Notes: generated by a model from the letters alone, not told the origin. Positions 55,653-63,782 are shown, numbered from the stretch's first letter. The stretch is DNA of 64,000 nucleotides from Anaerolineaceae bacterium (GCA_029265815.1 JAJUGU010000010.1:17853-81852), one strand, 5' to 3'. Program-made: numbers and translations.

Positions 55653-56159
55653 TTACCCCGGCTGATAGGGTGCTTCCTTTTCGATATCGCCGACATACTC
55701 TGCCAGGTTCTGATTTCTCAGCATCTGCCTGATGGCCTGCGTTTCACCAATGTGATACCAGTAGTGATAAATGAGACGCTGCATGGCGGAGCCATAGCTT
55801 TGTCCTACCGATTTTCCCCTGTTTAATAGATCACTTAATAAGATCTCAGCAGTCAGACCCTCGAGGAACTCTTCGGTTGCTGTCGTTACCTCGCGCCACA
55901 TTTTGAGTGTCTCAGTCAGTGATGGCGTACACATGGGCGCACGGTATGCAAAACGAGTGTTAAGGTCAGGGTATAGTACCCTGTCTTGAGCCCGGGTAAG
56001 CCATGTTTTTTGTTCATGCCATGCCAGGTGCCCCACGATCCAGCTGATACAATTCATGGGTCCTACATGGGCAGTTGCATCCTCTTCTGAGAGCTCTTCT
56101 AATCCTCTAGAAAATTCACGCCGGGTGAATTGAAGTTGAGCCACCAAAGGGTGTGCCAT
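55653..56159 (-). CDS. DinB-like four-helix protein
   Basis: 168 residues from ATG 56159 (AAGGAGG upstream). A four-helix bundle of the DinB/DUF664 type: FTRREFSRGLEELSEEDATAHVG, then histidines in WIVGHLAWHEQ and YHYWYHIGETQAIR that could form the metal triad. The family includes thiol-dependent enzymes (bacillithiol or mycothiol transferases) and many of unknown function. No substrate clue is present in the neighbours. Confidence 0.75.
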   Translation of the reverse strand: MAHPLVAQLQFTRREFSRGLEELSEEDATAHVGPMNCISWIVGHLAWHEQKTWLTRAQDRVLYPDLNTRFAYRAPMCTPSLTETLKMWREVTTATEEFLEGLTAEILLSDLLNRGKSVGQSYGSAMQRLIYHYWYHIGETQAIRQMLRNQNLAEYVGDIEKEAPYQPG

Positions 56160-56245
56160 TTTACCTCCTTGGTTTATGGATAGCATCCATTATACCCTTC
56201 AGGGCAACAACAAAAACCGGCGTTCTAGGTTCGCTGGTATGTTAG

Positions 56246-56651
56246 CTACGAAAGAATCTCAAATGATGTCGTGACCTCAGCCGCGCCCCTCACCGTGGAT
56301 GCCACCGAGCAGTACTTTTCTTCTGAGAGCGAGATCGCCTGGTTTAGATCCTTATCTGTCAGCCATTTTCACTTCAGCCGGTAGGTATGGTGGATCTTGC
56401 GGAAGGTCCAGGGCGGATCTTTTTCCTGTTCCGCTTCGGCGCTGATCTCAAGGCTTTCGAGCGGAATGCGTTTTTTTAGCGAGGATCTCCACCACATCCA
56501 CTGCGGTGCACGAAGCCAAAGCCACCAGCAACAGCTCAGAGGGTTTCATCCCCACTCCCTTATCGGGAGTGGATAACACCACCGAGTGGTTGGTCAAGTC
56601 TGTTCCCACGAATTTCTTTCCGCCAATCCATTGCACTTTGGCTGAGCTCAT
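56246..56651 (-). pseudogene. Broken OsmC-family gene
   Basis: OsmC/Ohr-like thiol peroxidase relic. The open frame from ATG 56651 gives a normal start (GGKKFVGTDLTNHSVVLSTP, GVGMKPSELLLVALASCTAVDVVEILAKK) with the first catalytic Cys, then ends early at TGA after a run of seven T/A (56471-56477). A shift of one base there restores the family sequence (RIPLESLEISAEAEQEKDPPWTF), which later meets an in-frame TGA near 56360 and continues past it ([20 protein letters not shown], with the second catalytic Cys) to a TAG at 56246. So one frameshift plus one nonsense codon. Two independent lesions favour decay over a sequencing slip. Confidence 0.8.
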
Positions 56652-56671
56652 TTTTTCTTCCTTTCAGGCAT

Positions 56672-56944
56672 CTATTTGCGAGTTACCAGTTCTACGATTT
56701 CTCGCGCAACTTCCTGTTTAGCAAAGGCATCACTTTCTTCGTTGATCAGGCAATCATTTACCATTTGCTCAAGAAAGATTCGGGTAATCCCTTGTATGGC
56801 GGATCTGACAGCCGAGAGCTGCTGCAAGATCTCGCTGCACTCACGCTCCTCTTCCAGCATGGCAGAGATCCCGCGCACCTGTCCCTCAATCCGCCGCAGA
56901 CGATTCTGAAGCATTTTCTTCTGATTCTCTGACTGAATTTTCAT
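56672..56944 (-). CDS. CsoR/CstR/RcnR-family transcriptional repressor
   Basis: 90-residue four-helix repressor from ATG 56944 (CAGGAG upstream). The opening LQNRLRRIEGQVRGISAMLEEE is the family signature. The metal positions, numbered as in CsoR, read Cys36, Met61, Cys65: the His of the Cu(I) Cys-His-Cys triad is Met. A two-Cys pattern without His is seen in persulfide-sensing CstR, so a sulfur-species or altered-metal sensor is possible. It sits between an FmdB-like gene and the osmC relic and has a matching operator at 57203-57225. Confidence 0.85.
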   Translation of the reverse strand: MKIQSENQKKMLQNRLRRIEGQVRGISAMLEEERECSEILQQLSAVRSAIQGITRIFLEQMVNDCLINEESDAFAKQEVAREIVELVTRK

Positions 56945-56978
56945 GTTAACTCCTGTCACGCAGGAAAGATCACCCCGC

Positions 56979-57185
56979 TCAGGTAAAACCGCCGGAACCA
57001 GAGCCGCAGCTGCTACCTCCGCTCTGTGATCCTCCACCAGCCTTTGAAGCGAAAAGTGAAATGCGCTTGCGGGTTTGCTGGCTGCCACACTTCGGGCAGG
57101 GTGGGCGCATCTCTGATTGGTCGAAGCGCATCATCTTCTCAAAATCGGTCCCGCATTCCTCGCAGTAATATTCGTATAATGGCAT
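56979..57185 (-). CDS. FmdB-family zinc ribbon protein
   Basis: 68 residues. Zinc ribbon MPLYEYYCEECGTDFEKMMRF ... CPKCGS with two CxxC knuckles, then a low-complexity Gly/Ser tail containing one more Cys (SGGSSCGSGSGG). GGAG lies 8 bases before the ATG. The family is of unknown regulatory function. First gene of the fmdB-csoR-osmC unit, 34 bases before the repressor. Confidence 0.88.
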   Translation of the reverse strand: MPLYEYYCEECGTDFEKMMRFDQSEMRPPCPKCGSQQTRKRISLFASKAGGGSQSGGSSCGSGSGGFT

Positions 57186-57202
57186 CGTCTAACTCCATCA
57201 TT

Positions 57203-57225
57203 AATATACTCTGGGGGAGTATATT
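57203..57225. promoter_or_regulatory. Perfect inverted repeat: candidate CsoR-family operator
   Basis: AATATACTC-TGGGG-GAGTATATT: 9-bp arms, 5-base G-rich centre, 18 bases upstream of the FmdB start. AT flanks with a G/C-rich centre (ATACTC..GGGGGAGTAT) resemble known CsoR/CstR operators. It overlaps the likely promoter region of the three-gene unit, so it supports autorepression. Confidence 0.75.
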
Positions 57226-57229
57226 ATCA

Positions 57230-57267
57230 TAAAAAACTGAGGTTGTCCAACTTTCAGACAGCCTCAG
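57230..57267 (-). terminator. Terminator of the SH3b repeat protein gene
   Basis: CTGAGGTTGTC (57237-57247) pairs with GACAGCCTCAG (57257-57267) with one wobble pair; the A run on the left gives TTTTTT on the minus strand. Confidence 0.8.
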
Positions 57268-57286
57268 CGAATTCGGTTGCAAAAAT

Positions 57287-59026
57287 CTAGTGCTTTACAC
57301 AAACATTTTTATTAGATTCCCAGTAACACTGCATGTCATTTGCGTGATTGTTGCATTCCGTCTGGGTCTTAAAATCGCTGCAGCGGGGTTCTTTCACAGG
57401 CCTAGGTGTTTGTGTCGATGTGGGTAAAAGGGTGGGGAGTGCCAATGCAGGAGCCTTCAGCACGGGCAGCAGCGACAGGTTCCCACAGGTCTGGACCATG
57501 ATCGAGGGGATCCAGCAGCGGGTTTCCGATTCCAGCATGGGCGGTTCTGGATCGACGATCTCGTTGATGCGTGTAAAGGGTGACAGTGGATCAAGGATCA
57601 GGCTGGAATCAATTTGGAACCAGGTAGACTGATCATCCACTTTGATCCATGTGGGCTCATCATTGATGCGGATCGCGCCGCGGTTGACTCCCAGCAGGTC
57701 AAAGATCTGGTTCATCTCGAGCTTCGATACCGCCTTGAATCTTGAATCCGGTCCTTTGTTGCAATAGACATTTCCCAGCACCATTGCCCTTGGCGCAAGT
57801 GGAATTGGAAGGCTGGAAAGACTGCCAGCGAACTCCACACGGTTAGCCGGCACCCAGCAGTGCGTTTCCACCTGTGAGCCAGGTGGGTCCGGCTGCGGAG
57901 AAAGCTGATTGACTGGAGAGTGTGGGGGTTCTGGATCCACAATAGCGTTCGGGTCGATCTTGAACCAGGTGATATCATCTTCGATCTCGCTCCACGCGAT
58001 GTCATCATCGATATTGGTGGAGTTCGATTCATCATCGATCCCTGCCCCTCCGCGGTTCTTCGCCAGGATCCCAAAAGACTGACCCAAATTCAGGGTATTC
58101 AACATGGGGAAGGTTTCGTCAGGCCCAGAATAGCAGCCGCTTTCTTCAGTCATTCTCAACCGAGGCACGGTCACAACTGGCACACTGCTCATGTCACCCG
58201 TGACTTCAAAGCTCCCCTCCGCCACCCAGCAGCGCGGGACCTCCTGTTCATAAGTTGAGCAGGGAATGACCTCAGTGCTCCTCGTGCTGTTTGATTGCGT
58301 TGGATCAATAATGGCGGTGGGGTCGATCAGTACCCAGGCGATGTCATCATCGATCGCATTCCAGGCGATGTCATCATCGATCGCGTTCCAGGCGATATCA
58401 TCATCAATACCGATGATCTCGTACATTTCATCGGCCTTCAGTTGACCCAAACGGGTATAAGTACCACCGGGTCCTGAAAAGCACCCGGCATCCTCCAGCA
58501 TCAGCATACGTGGCACTTCCTCCACAGGCACCTCAGAAAGAGCCCCTCTCACTTCCACACTGGCAGCCGGGACCCAGCACTTGATACTTCTTGTCGAGTG
58601 AGGCGGTTCAGGGTCAATGACTTCGTTGGGACCAATCATCTGCGGATCGGGGTCAATAATGTCCTGCGGATCGATCTTAAGCCAGGTCGGTTCATCAGTT
58701 ATCCTGAACCAGGTTGGCTCATCATCGATCCCCAAGATCTGACGGTTACTGCCTAAGATGCCGAAGTACTGGTAAAGGCCTACCTGATCAATGATCTGAT
58801 ACTTTTCTCCCGGTCCTGACCGGCAGAACGCCTCGCTGATCACTTTGAGCATCGGCCGTTTATCAACTACTTGGGTGGGAGGTGCTTCTGAGGGTAAGAA
58901 AGTTGTAGGAGTGTTCAGGATCTCAGGAGTTTCAGGGGTGTTTTTTTGAATCGGGACAACATCACAACTGGTAAATAAGAAAAGTGCGATAACGAGCGCG
59001 CCGATGAAGGAAATTGTTTTTTTCAT
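57287..59026 (-). CDS. SH3b-repeat lipoprotein with IDDDxxW-expanded loops
   Basis: 579 residues from ATG 59026 (AGGAGG upstream). Signal peptide with lipobox FTSC (Cys21), then a Thr/Pro linker. Four SH3b-like repeats at about 58-170, 171-288, 289-411 and 412-524, each opening with C-x-SGP or similar (CRSGPGEKY, CFSGPGGTY, CYSGPDETF, CNKGPDSRF) and closing with CW[VI]. Between these, where a single 'W-x-x-I' strand is usual, each repeat has an insert made of IDD-x-x-x-W units (for example IDDDIAWNA three times at 207-231; INDEPTWIKVDDQSTW in the last) and DP-rich turns (IDPEPP). A Cys-rich tail (CSDFKTQTECNNH...CYWES...C) ends it. Cell-surface role probable; ligand unknown. Confidence 0.75.
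   Translation of the reverse strand: MKKTISFIGALVIALFLFTSCDVVPIQKNTPETPEILNTPTTFLPSEAPPTQVVDKRPMLKVISEAFCRSGPGEKYQIIDQVGLYQYFGILGSNRQILGIDDEPTWFRITDEPTWLKIDPQDIIDPDPQMIGPNEVIDPEPPHSTRSIKCWVPAASVEVRGALSEVPVEEVPRMLMLEDAGCFSGPGGTYTRLGQLKADEMYEIIGIDDDIAWNAIDDDIAWNAIDDDIAWVLIDPTAIIDPTQSNSTRSTEVIPCSTYEQEVPRCWVAEGSFEVTGDMSSVPVVTVPRLRMTEESGCYSGPDETFPMLNTLNLGQSFGILAKNRGGAGIDDESNSTNIDDDIAWSEIEDDITWFKIDPNAIVDPEPPHSPVNQLSPQPDPPGSQVETHCWVPANRVEFAGSLSSLPIPLAPRAMVLGNVYCNKGPDSRFKAVSKLEMNQIFDLLGVNRGAIRINDEPTWIKVDDQSTWFQIDSSLILDPLSPFTRINEIVDPEPPMLESETRCWIPSIMVQTCGNLSLLPVLKAPALALPTLLPTSTQTPRPVKEPRCSDFKTQTECNNHANDMQCYWESNKNVCVKH
58334..58411. repeat. 27-bp tandem repeat inside the SH3b gene
   Basis: Two almost identical 27-base units (58334-58360 and 58361-58387, one mismatch) and a diverged third, each coding nine residues (IDDDIAWNA on the minus strand). 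In-frame length means copy-number change keeps the frame. Related TCATCATCGAT blocks recur through the gene. Confidence 0.85.
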
Positions 59027-59164
59027 CCATCCCTCCTGTTCAACACACTTAATAAAATAAGGAAGTCGCAAGCTCTGATAAAAATTTAATGTTCCGGATA
59101 CCCCTTTTTCTGTATGATAATTTTAACAAAAACAAATATTCATTTCAATCACCAGTGATACCAC

Positions 59165-59193
59165 TTGACATTGAACAAATGTTCGTGTATGAT
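59165..59193 (+). promoter_or_regulatory. lexA promoter
   Basis: Perfect TTGACA (59165-59170), 17-base spacer, TATGAT (59188-59193), 43 bases before the lexA start. Confidence 0.85.
59173..59184 (+). promoter_or_regulatory. LexA operator (SOS box)
   Basis: GAACAAATGTTC, a perfect GAAC-N4-GTTC palindrome as in Gram-positive-type SOS boxes, inside the promoter spacer, so bound LexA would block its own promoter. Confidence 0.9.
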
Positions 59194-59235
59194 TATAGTA
59201 CAAATGACCGATAAACAGGTACAGGAGGTAAAGAT

Positions 59236-59961
59236 ATGGCGCGCAGACATCCCGGTTTAAGCGAAAGGCACCGCAAGATCCTCGAGTTTCTAACCAGATT
59301 TCAGGATTCCTACGGTTATTCCCCTTCCATCAGGCAGATCGGCGACAGCATCAATGTGAAATCCACTTCGCTAATAGATTACTACCTGAACCAGCTGCAG
59401 AATATGGGTTATATAGACCGCACGGACCGCATTTCGCGCAGTATCCGCGTTTTACAACCTGTCACTTCTGCTGGATCTATCCCCGGCAAGGTTGCCGAAG
59501 TGATTCGCGGGGCTGGCAGTGCACTGGCTGACATGGTCAGTATCCCGCTCGCAGGCCGCATTGTTGCCAGTGAGCCAATTCCAATGCCAGTATCTGACCT
59601 CAATTATTACGATGCCGAATCCAGTGTGGATATTGCACGCAGCTTTCTACCTGCAAAAGATATCAACGATCTCTTTGCTCTCGAAGTCAGTGGTGATTCG
59701 ATGATCGACGCCATGGTCAATGATGGCGACATCGTGATCATGAAGAAAGCTGCCTCTGCCAATAATGGTGAGATGGTAGCTGTATGGCTGGATGATAAGG
59801 ATGAAACAACCTTAAAGTACTTTTACAAAGAGTCAGACCGTATTCGTCTTCAACCAGCAAACCCGAATATGGCACCCATTTACGTACAGAACCCGAAAAG
59901 TCTGCGCATCATGGGTAAAGTGGTGCTGGTCATTCGGCAAATCAGATCGTACGCTGCATAG
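59236..59961 (+). CDS. lexA: LexA repressor
   Basis: 241 residues. N-terminal winged helix (ERHRKILEFLTRFQDSYGYSPSIRQIGDSINVKSTS). Ala-Gly autocleavage site in IPLAGRIVASEPIP; catalytic Ser in VSGDSMIDAMVNDGDIV and Lys in DETTLKYFY. The linker between domains (about 75-100) is longer than in E. coli LexA. AGGAGGT precedes the ATG. No umuDC, recA or other SOS gene is adjacent. LexA here controls at least itself through the box at 59173-59184. Confidence 0.95.
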   Translation: MARRHPGLSERHRKILEFLTRFQDSYGYSPSIRQIGDSINVKSTSLIDYYLNQLQNMGYIDRTDRISRSIRVLQPVTSAGSIPGKVAEVIRGAGSALADMVSIPLAGRIVASEPIPMPVSDLNYYDAESSVDIARSFLPAKDINDLFALEVSGDSMIDAMVNDGDIVIMKKAASANNGEMVAVWLDDKDETTLKYFYKESDRIRLQPANPNMAPIYVQNPKSLRIMGKVVLVIRQIRSYAA

Positions 59962-59984
59962 ATCTTTTTCACCTGATATTCCAA

Positions 59985-60021
59985 TAAAAAAAGACTCCAG
60001 TTTAATGAACTGGAGTCTTTT
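59985..60021. terminator. Bidirectional terminator between lexA and rplL
   Basis: AAAAGACTCCAGTT (59989-60002) and AACTGGAGTCTTTT (60008-60021), perfect 14-bp stem, 5-base loop, with A and T runs that serve both convergent operons. Confidence 0.93.
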
Positions 60022-60037
60022 GGATTCGAATACCTGA

Positions 60038-60415
60038 TTAGGCAATTTCGACAACGCCACCGGCAGCTTCGAGCTTGGCCTTGGCATCGGTTGCGGCTTC
60101 TTTACCAACCGCGGAGAGAACCTTGGAACCGGCGGTCTCGGCCATGGTCTTGGCTTCCACCAGACCCAGGTTGGTGAGGGTGCGGATGACCTTGATGACT
60201 TCGATCTTCTTCGGACCAGCGTCCTTCAGAATGACATCGAACTCGGTCTTTTCTTCCACAGGTTCAGCAGCAGCACCGGCAACGGGGCCCGCAGCGACCG
60301 CGACAGGAGCAGCGGCGGAAACGCCCCATTTCTCCTCGAGCATTTTTACAAGTTCTGCAGCTTCGAGAACAGTGAGAGCACTCAACTGTTCAACAAGTTT
60401 TTCCATATCAGCCAT
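60038..60415 (-). CDS. rplL: 50S ribosomal protein L7/L12
   Basis: 125-residue stalk protein that recruits translation factors. N-terminal dimerisation helices ([25 protein letters not shown]), Ala/Pro-rich hinge ([18 protein letters not shown]), C-terminal domain ([36 protein letters not shown]). AAGGAG precedes the ATG. Last gene of the tuf-to-rplL cluster. Confidence 0.97.
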   Translation of the reverse strand: MADMEKLVEQLSALTVLEAAELVKMLEEKWGVSAAAPVAVAAGPVAGAAAEPVEEKTEFDVILKDAGPKKIEVIKVIRTLTNLGLVEAKTMAETAGSKVLSAVGKEAATDAKAKLEAAGGVVEIA

Positions 60416-60485
60416 TTCAAAAACTCCTTAATTGTTTATTTTATAGTATCCATACCGGAGATTCTCCGGAATAATTGCCGATCGA

Positions 60486-61013
60486 TCAGGCAGCGGTAGG
60501 CGCCTTTTCTGAGTAGGCTTTGACAACAGCTGCCATTGAACGGGCAGGTTCAGCCAGTGTACGCACGAATTTGGAAGCAGGTGCCGAAATCACACCTAAC
60601 AGGGTGGCGCGCATTACAGGCATTGTGGGCAGATCAGATAATGCTTTGACCTGTTTATCGGTGATCAGTTCCTTGCCGAGAAAGCCGCCTTTCACTTTCC
60701 GGGTGTCGGAACCTTTTACGAACTCTGTGAAGACTTTTGCCAATGCAGGTGCATCGCTAAAAGCAAATCCCACCAGGGATGTGCCTTCAAGAAATGCAGG
60801 TTTGGGATAACCCTGAGCTTCCAGTGCACGGTTGAAGAGTGTATTCTTTACCAGATGGATCTCGCTGCCGAGTTCACGTGCTTTGGCGCGGAATGCATCG
60901 ATTTCTTTCATCGAAAGGCTGACGTATTCTACAACGAAAAGCGCCTCGCTCTGCTTCAACCATTTCTCGTATTGGGCGGTCATATCGCCCTTTTGCTTCT
61001 TTGTAAAGGCCAA
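60486..61013 (-). CDS. rplJ: 50S ribosomal protein L10
   Basis: Stalk base protein that binds L7/L12 dimers and, in many bacteria, its own leader RNA. 175 residues: MTAQYEKWLKQSEALFVVEYVSLSMKEIDAFR, VKNTLFNRAL, LVGFAFSDAPALAKVFTEF, and a C-terminal helix for L12 binding. The start is TTG 61013, placed 9 bases after AGGAGG; the first ATG in frame lies 10 codons further on. It follows an attenuator-like leader. Confidence 0.95.
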   Translation of the reverse strand: MAFTKKQKGDMTAQYEKWLKQSEALFVVEYVSLSMKEIDAFRAKARELGSEIHLVKNTLFNRALEAQGYPKPAFLEGTSLVGFAFSDAPALAKVFTEFVKGSDTRKVKGGFLGKELITDKQVKALSDLPTMPVMRATLLGVISAPASKFVRTLAEPARSMAAVVKAYSEKAPTAA

Positions 61014-61034
61014 TGAAAACTACCTCCTTCCTTC

Positions 61035-61200
61035 AAAAAATGAGTCTTTGTCCGGTTACTGCCAGACAAAGACTCATTCTAAAACCCTGAAGGGTTGTTC
61101 GTTACAGAATGTCGCCTTCACCTCGGCAGGATATTAAGCCCTTACGGGCACCGGCTTTCTTTGGTGAAAAGTTGAGTTATCTACTCAACGAAACAAATTA
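61035..61200 (-). promoter_or_regulatory. L10 leader with intrinsic attenuator
   Basis: On the minus strand a TATAAT (61202-61197) lies 189 bases before rplJ. The intervening RNA ends in a very strong hairpin, AATGAGTCTTTGTC (61039-61052 complement) with GACAAAGACTCATT (61065-61078), followed by TTTTTT, then the rplJ ribosome-binding site. This layout matches the L10 leader: excess L10-L12 would favour the terminator and limit rplJL. Structure 5' of the terminator is only inferred. Confidence 0.7.
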
Positions 61201-61205
61201 TACCA

Positions 61206-61925
61206 CTACTTTTCCAATGATATGTTCATTGCCTGCAGTGGATCGACTTTTACGCCAGGGCCCATGGTTGAGGCCACTGAAATCTTACGAATATAAGTGC
61301 CTTTCGCGCCAGATGGTTTAGCTTTCTTGATGGCTTCCATCAAAGCAGCAAAATTCTCAAACAATTTTTGGGCATCAAAGGAAGCCTTGCCAATGGGAAC
61401 ATGGATATTGGCGGTCTTATCCAGACGGAACTCCACACGCCCGGCCTTGGCTTCATTGATCACACGCGGAAGATCTTCAGCCGCGCAAACGGTTCCAGCT
61501 TTAGGGTTCGGCATTAATGAACGGGGACCCAAAACGCGGCCCAGACGGCCGACTTTGCCCATCATGTCAGGTGTGGCAATAGCCACATCAAAATCAGTCC
61601 AGCCAGCTGCGATCTTATTGATCATTTCGTCACTATCAGCGACATAATCTGCTCCGGCTTCGCTGGCTTTGGCTGCACCTTCACCCTGAGCAAATACGAG
61701 TACGCGTACGGTCTTTCCCAAGCCATGTGGAAGGACGCAGACATCACGTACCTGCTGGTCTGCCTGACGCGGGTCAAGGCCCATGCGCAGGTGAACTTCA
61801 ATGGTCGCATCAAATTTTACAAATGAGGTTTCTTTCGCCAGTTTTACAGCTTCAAGAGGTTCATAATTCTGATCGGCATTTACTTTGGCTACTGCCTCAA
61901 GGTATTTCTTTCCGTGTTTCGCCAT
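61206..61925 (-). CDS. rplA: 50S ribosomal protein L1
   Basis: 239 residues. Family phrases [35 protein letters not shown] region, [53 protein letters not shown]. Located after rplK in the conserved order. Binds 23S rRNA at the E-site stalk. Confidence 0.97.
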   Translation of the reverse strand: MAKHGKKYLEAVAKVNADQNYEPLEAVKLAKETSFVKFDATIEVHLRMGLDPRQADQQVRDVCVLPHGLGKTVRVLVFAQGEGAAKASEAGADYVADSDEMINKIAAGWTDFDVAIATPDMMGKVGRLGRVLGPRSLMPNPKAGTVCAAEDLPRVINEAKAGRVEFRLDKTANIHVPIGKASFDAQKLFENFAALMEAIKKAKPSGAKGTYIRKISVASTMGPGVKVDPLQAMNISLEK

Positions 61926-61976
61926 TTTTTCTCCTTCGTGGTACGAACGGGTAAATTATTACCCTCCCACAACGCT

Positions 61977-62405
61977 CTATTTCTCTTCGACGGTAATTCC
62001 CATGTTTCGGGCTGTACCTTCAATTTGGCGCATGGCGCCTTCGATATCGATCGCATTCATATCTTTCATTTTTATTTCAGCGATCTCCCGCACCTGAGCC
62101 TTGGTGATCTTTCCAACTTTTTCACGATTGGGAACCTTTGACCCAGATTCGACACCAGCTGCCTTTTTAATTAAAACAGACGCAGGAGGTGACTTCAGGA
62201 CGAAAGTGAAGGAACCATCGGTATAGACAGTAATTTCTGCAGGAATAATCTCACCGGCACGATTTTGAGTGCGGGCATTGTATTCCTTGCAAAATGCCAT
62301 GATATTGATCCCATGTCCGGCGAGAGCAGGACCAATGGGGGGTGCAGGGTTAGCTTTGCCAGCCGTAATCTGCAAACGAACAATTGCTTTAAATTTCTTT
62401 GCCAC
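61977..62405 (-). CDS. rplK: 50S ribosomal protein L11
   Basis: 142 residues, [36 protein letters not shown] region, the usual proline-rich N-terminal domain and the C-terminal rRNA-binding domain ([20 protein letters not shown]). Base of the GTPase centre and substrate of the PrmA encoded at 54656-55573. Confidence 0.98.
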   Translation of the reverse strand: MAKKFKAIVRLQITAGKANPAPPIGPALAGHGINIMAFCKEYNARTQNRAGEIIPAEITVYTDGSFTFVLKSPPASVLIKKAAGVESGSKVPNREKVGKITKAQVREIAEIKMKDMNAIDIEGAMRQIEGTARNMGITVEEK

Positions 62406-62476
62406 TTTTTTTCTCCTTGGTGGTTATAACGGGTGATATCGGGGAGCACCCTCCCACAAACAGGTCGATGACCTGA

Positions 62477-63181
62477 TTATGCCTTCTCTACCTGCAGGAA
62501 ATCAAGTTCCACAGGTGTTTCACGACCAAAGAAATTCACCATGACGCGAACTTTGGTCTTTTCCATGTCGATCTCTGATACAATGCCGCGGAAATCATTG
62601 AATGGGCCATCAACGATGCGCACGCGTTCGCCAACTTTAAAGGTAACCTTTACCATTGGTGCTTCTGCTTCCATACGGCGCAGGATCTGCTGCACTTCTT
62701 CAGGCCGTAGCGGTGTGGGTTCGTTTCCCATACCCACAAAACCGGTAACGCCCGGGGTATTTCTAACCACATACCAGCTTTCTTCAGTGAGGATCATGTT
62801 CACCAGAACATAACCCGGGAACACATGACGTTCAACAGAACGTCGCCTTCCATCTCTGACCTCGATCTCTTCCTGGGTAGGAATGACCACGTCAAAGATT
62901 TTATCCTTCATCCCCATGGTTTCAATACGCTGTTCAAGGTTGTGTCGAACTTTGTTTTCGTATCCTGAGTAGCAGTGGATAACAAACCATGCGCGCTCAG
63001 ACGAACCATCGGCGGGAAGATCTGTTGGAATCTCACTTCGATCAATACTCTTGCCAGGAACAACCGGTTCGAGTTCGTCTTTAAAAGACGCGTCGAACTG
63101 AGAGGAGGAGGATTCCTCTTCCAGTGGTTCCGAGTCGTTCAGTTCGTCACGATCAAAATCGTCTTGCGCGTCCATAGTCAT
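62477..63181 (-). CDS. nusG: Transcription antitermination factor NusG
   Basis: 234 residues. NGN domain from about 63 (RAWFVIHCYSGYENKVRHNL), PGYVLVNMILTEESWYVVRNTPGVTGFVG, and C-terminal KOW domain (FKVGERVRIVDGPFNDFRGIVSEID). About 60 acidic, disordered residues precede the NGN domain, an extension absent from E. coli NusG. Links RNA polymerase to the ribosome or Rho. Confidence 0.96.
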   Translation of the reverse strand: MTMDAQDDFDRDELNDSEPLEEESSSSQFDASFKDELEPVVPGKSIDRSEIPTDLPADGSSERAWFVIHCYSGYENKVRHNLEQRIETMGMKDKIFDVVIPTQEEIEVRDGRRRSVERHVFPGYVLVNMILTEESWYVVRNTPGVTGFVGMGNEPTPLRPEEVQQILRRMEAEAPMVKVTFKVGERVRIVDGPFNDFRGIVSEIDMEKTKVRVMVNFFGRETPVELDFLQVEKA

Positions 63182-63208
63182 TAACCCTTACCGGATCGTG
63201 GATTCTGC

Positions 63209-63421
63209 TTATCCAACGATCAATCCAATTAACTTAGTAAAAACATAATCCAGACCGCCTAACACGATACCCATTCCAGCCATGACCAGGAGGACGATCT
63301 TGGTAAGCCTCCAGGCTTCCCGCGAGGTTGGCCAGTTGACCTTTCGTAATTCGCCAACGGTTTCACGCCACCAACGCTTGAGGCGACCCTCTTTTTTCGG
63401 TTTTCCGTTCTTGTCCGCCAC
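63209..63421 (-). CDS. secE: Preprotein translocase subunit SecE
   Basis: 70-residue single-spanning form: amphipathic RWWRETVGELRKVNWPTSREAWRLT then one membrane helix (IVLLVMAGMGIVLGGLDYVFTKLIGL). Brackets SecY in the channel. Standard place before nusG. Partner of the unusual SecA in this window. Confidence 0.95.
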   Translation of the reverse strand: MADKNGKPKKEGRLKRWWRETVGELRKVNWPTSREAWRLTKIVLLVMAGMGIVLGGLDYVFTKLIGLIVG

Positions 63422-63486
63422 GGTTTACTCCTTGTTTTCAGGCTAAAACGCCGCCAAAAAAGACGGCGATTATGTTTTTTCTGTTT

Positions 63487-63563
63487 TGGCAGGCCAGGCA
63501 GGAATCGAACCCGCAACCTCCTGTTTTGGAGACAGGCACTCTGCCAAATTGAGCTACTGGCCT
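63487..63563 (-). tRNA. tRNA-Trp (CCA anticodon), CCA end encoded
   Basis: On the minus strand the molecule starts AGGCCAG and ends CTGGCCT-G-CCA; the acceptor stem is 7 perfect pairs and 3' CCA is encoded. The anticodon loop CTCCAAA gives anticodon CCA between stems CCTGT/ACAGG. The T arm GGTTCGATTCC is intact. tRNA-Trp between rpmG and secE is a conserved arrangement. Confidence 0.97.
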
Positions 63564-63571
63564 GTATGCTG

Positions 63572-63598
63572 GTAAGGCGAGAGAGGTTCTCGCCTTAC
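63572..63598 (-). other. Hairpin between rpmG and tRNA-Trp
   Basis: GTAAGGCGAGA (63572-63582) and TCTCGCCTTAC (63588-63598), perfect 11-bp stem without T run on the minus strand. Probably an RNA-processing hairpin separating rpmG mRNA from the tRNA. Confidence 0.5.
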
Positions 63599-63611
63599 TT
63601 ATAGCCATGGT

Positions 63612-63782
63612 CTATTTTGTCTCGCGATGAACGGTGTGTTTATGACACCTTGGACAAAATTTCTTGATTTCCATCCGTCCAGGATCATTTCGGCGATTCT
63701 TTTCAGATGTATAGTTTCGCTCTTTGCATTCATCACAGGCGAAAGTGATCACTGGTCGTACATCTTTCTTTTTCGAAGCCAT
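63612..63782 (-). CDS. rpmG: 50S ribosomal protein L33
   Basis: 56 residues, [20 protein letters not shown] at the start, then [21 protein letters not shown] and [14 protein letters not shown]. Two CxxC pairs (CDEC, CPRC) give the zinc-binding form. Short, but fully matches the family. Stands between tuf and tRNA-Trp. Confidence 0.96.
   Translation of the reverse strand: MASKKKDVRPVITFACDECKERNYTSEKNRRNDPGRMEIKKFCPRCHKHTVHRETK

Noticed and set aside
56350..56370. In-frame TGA in the osmC relic read as selenocysteine
   Set aside because: The codon is not at a catalytic Cys position (both catalytic Cys codons are separate and intact), no SECIS-like structure is apparent, and a frameshift is also present.
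58334..58411. CRISPR-like direct repeats
   Set aside because: Units are tandem without unique spacers and lie in an open coding frame; no cas genes are near.
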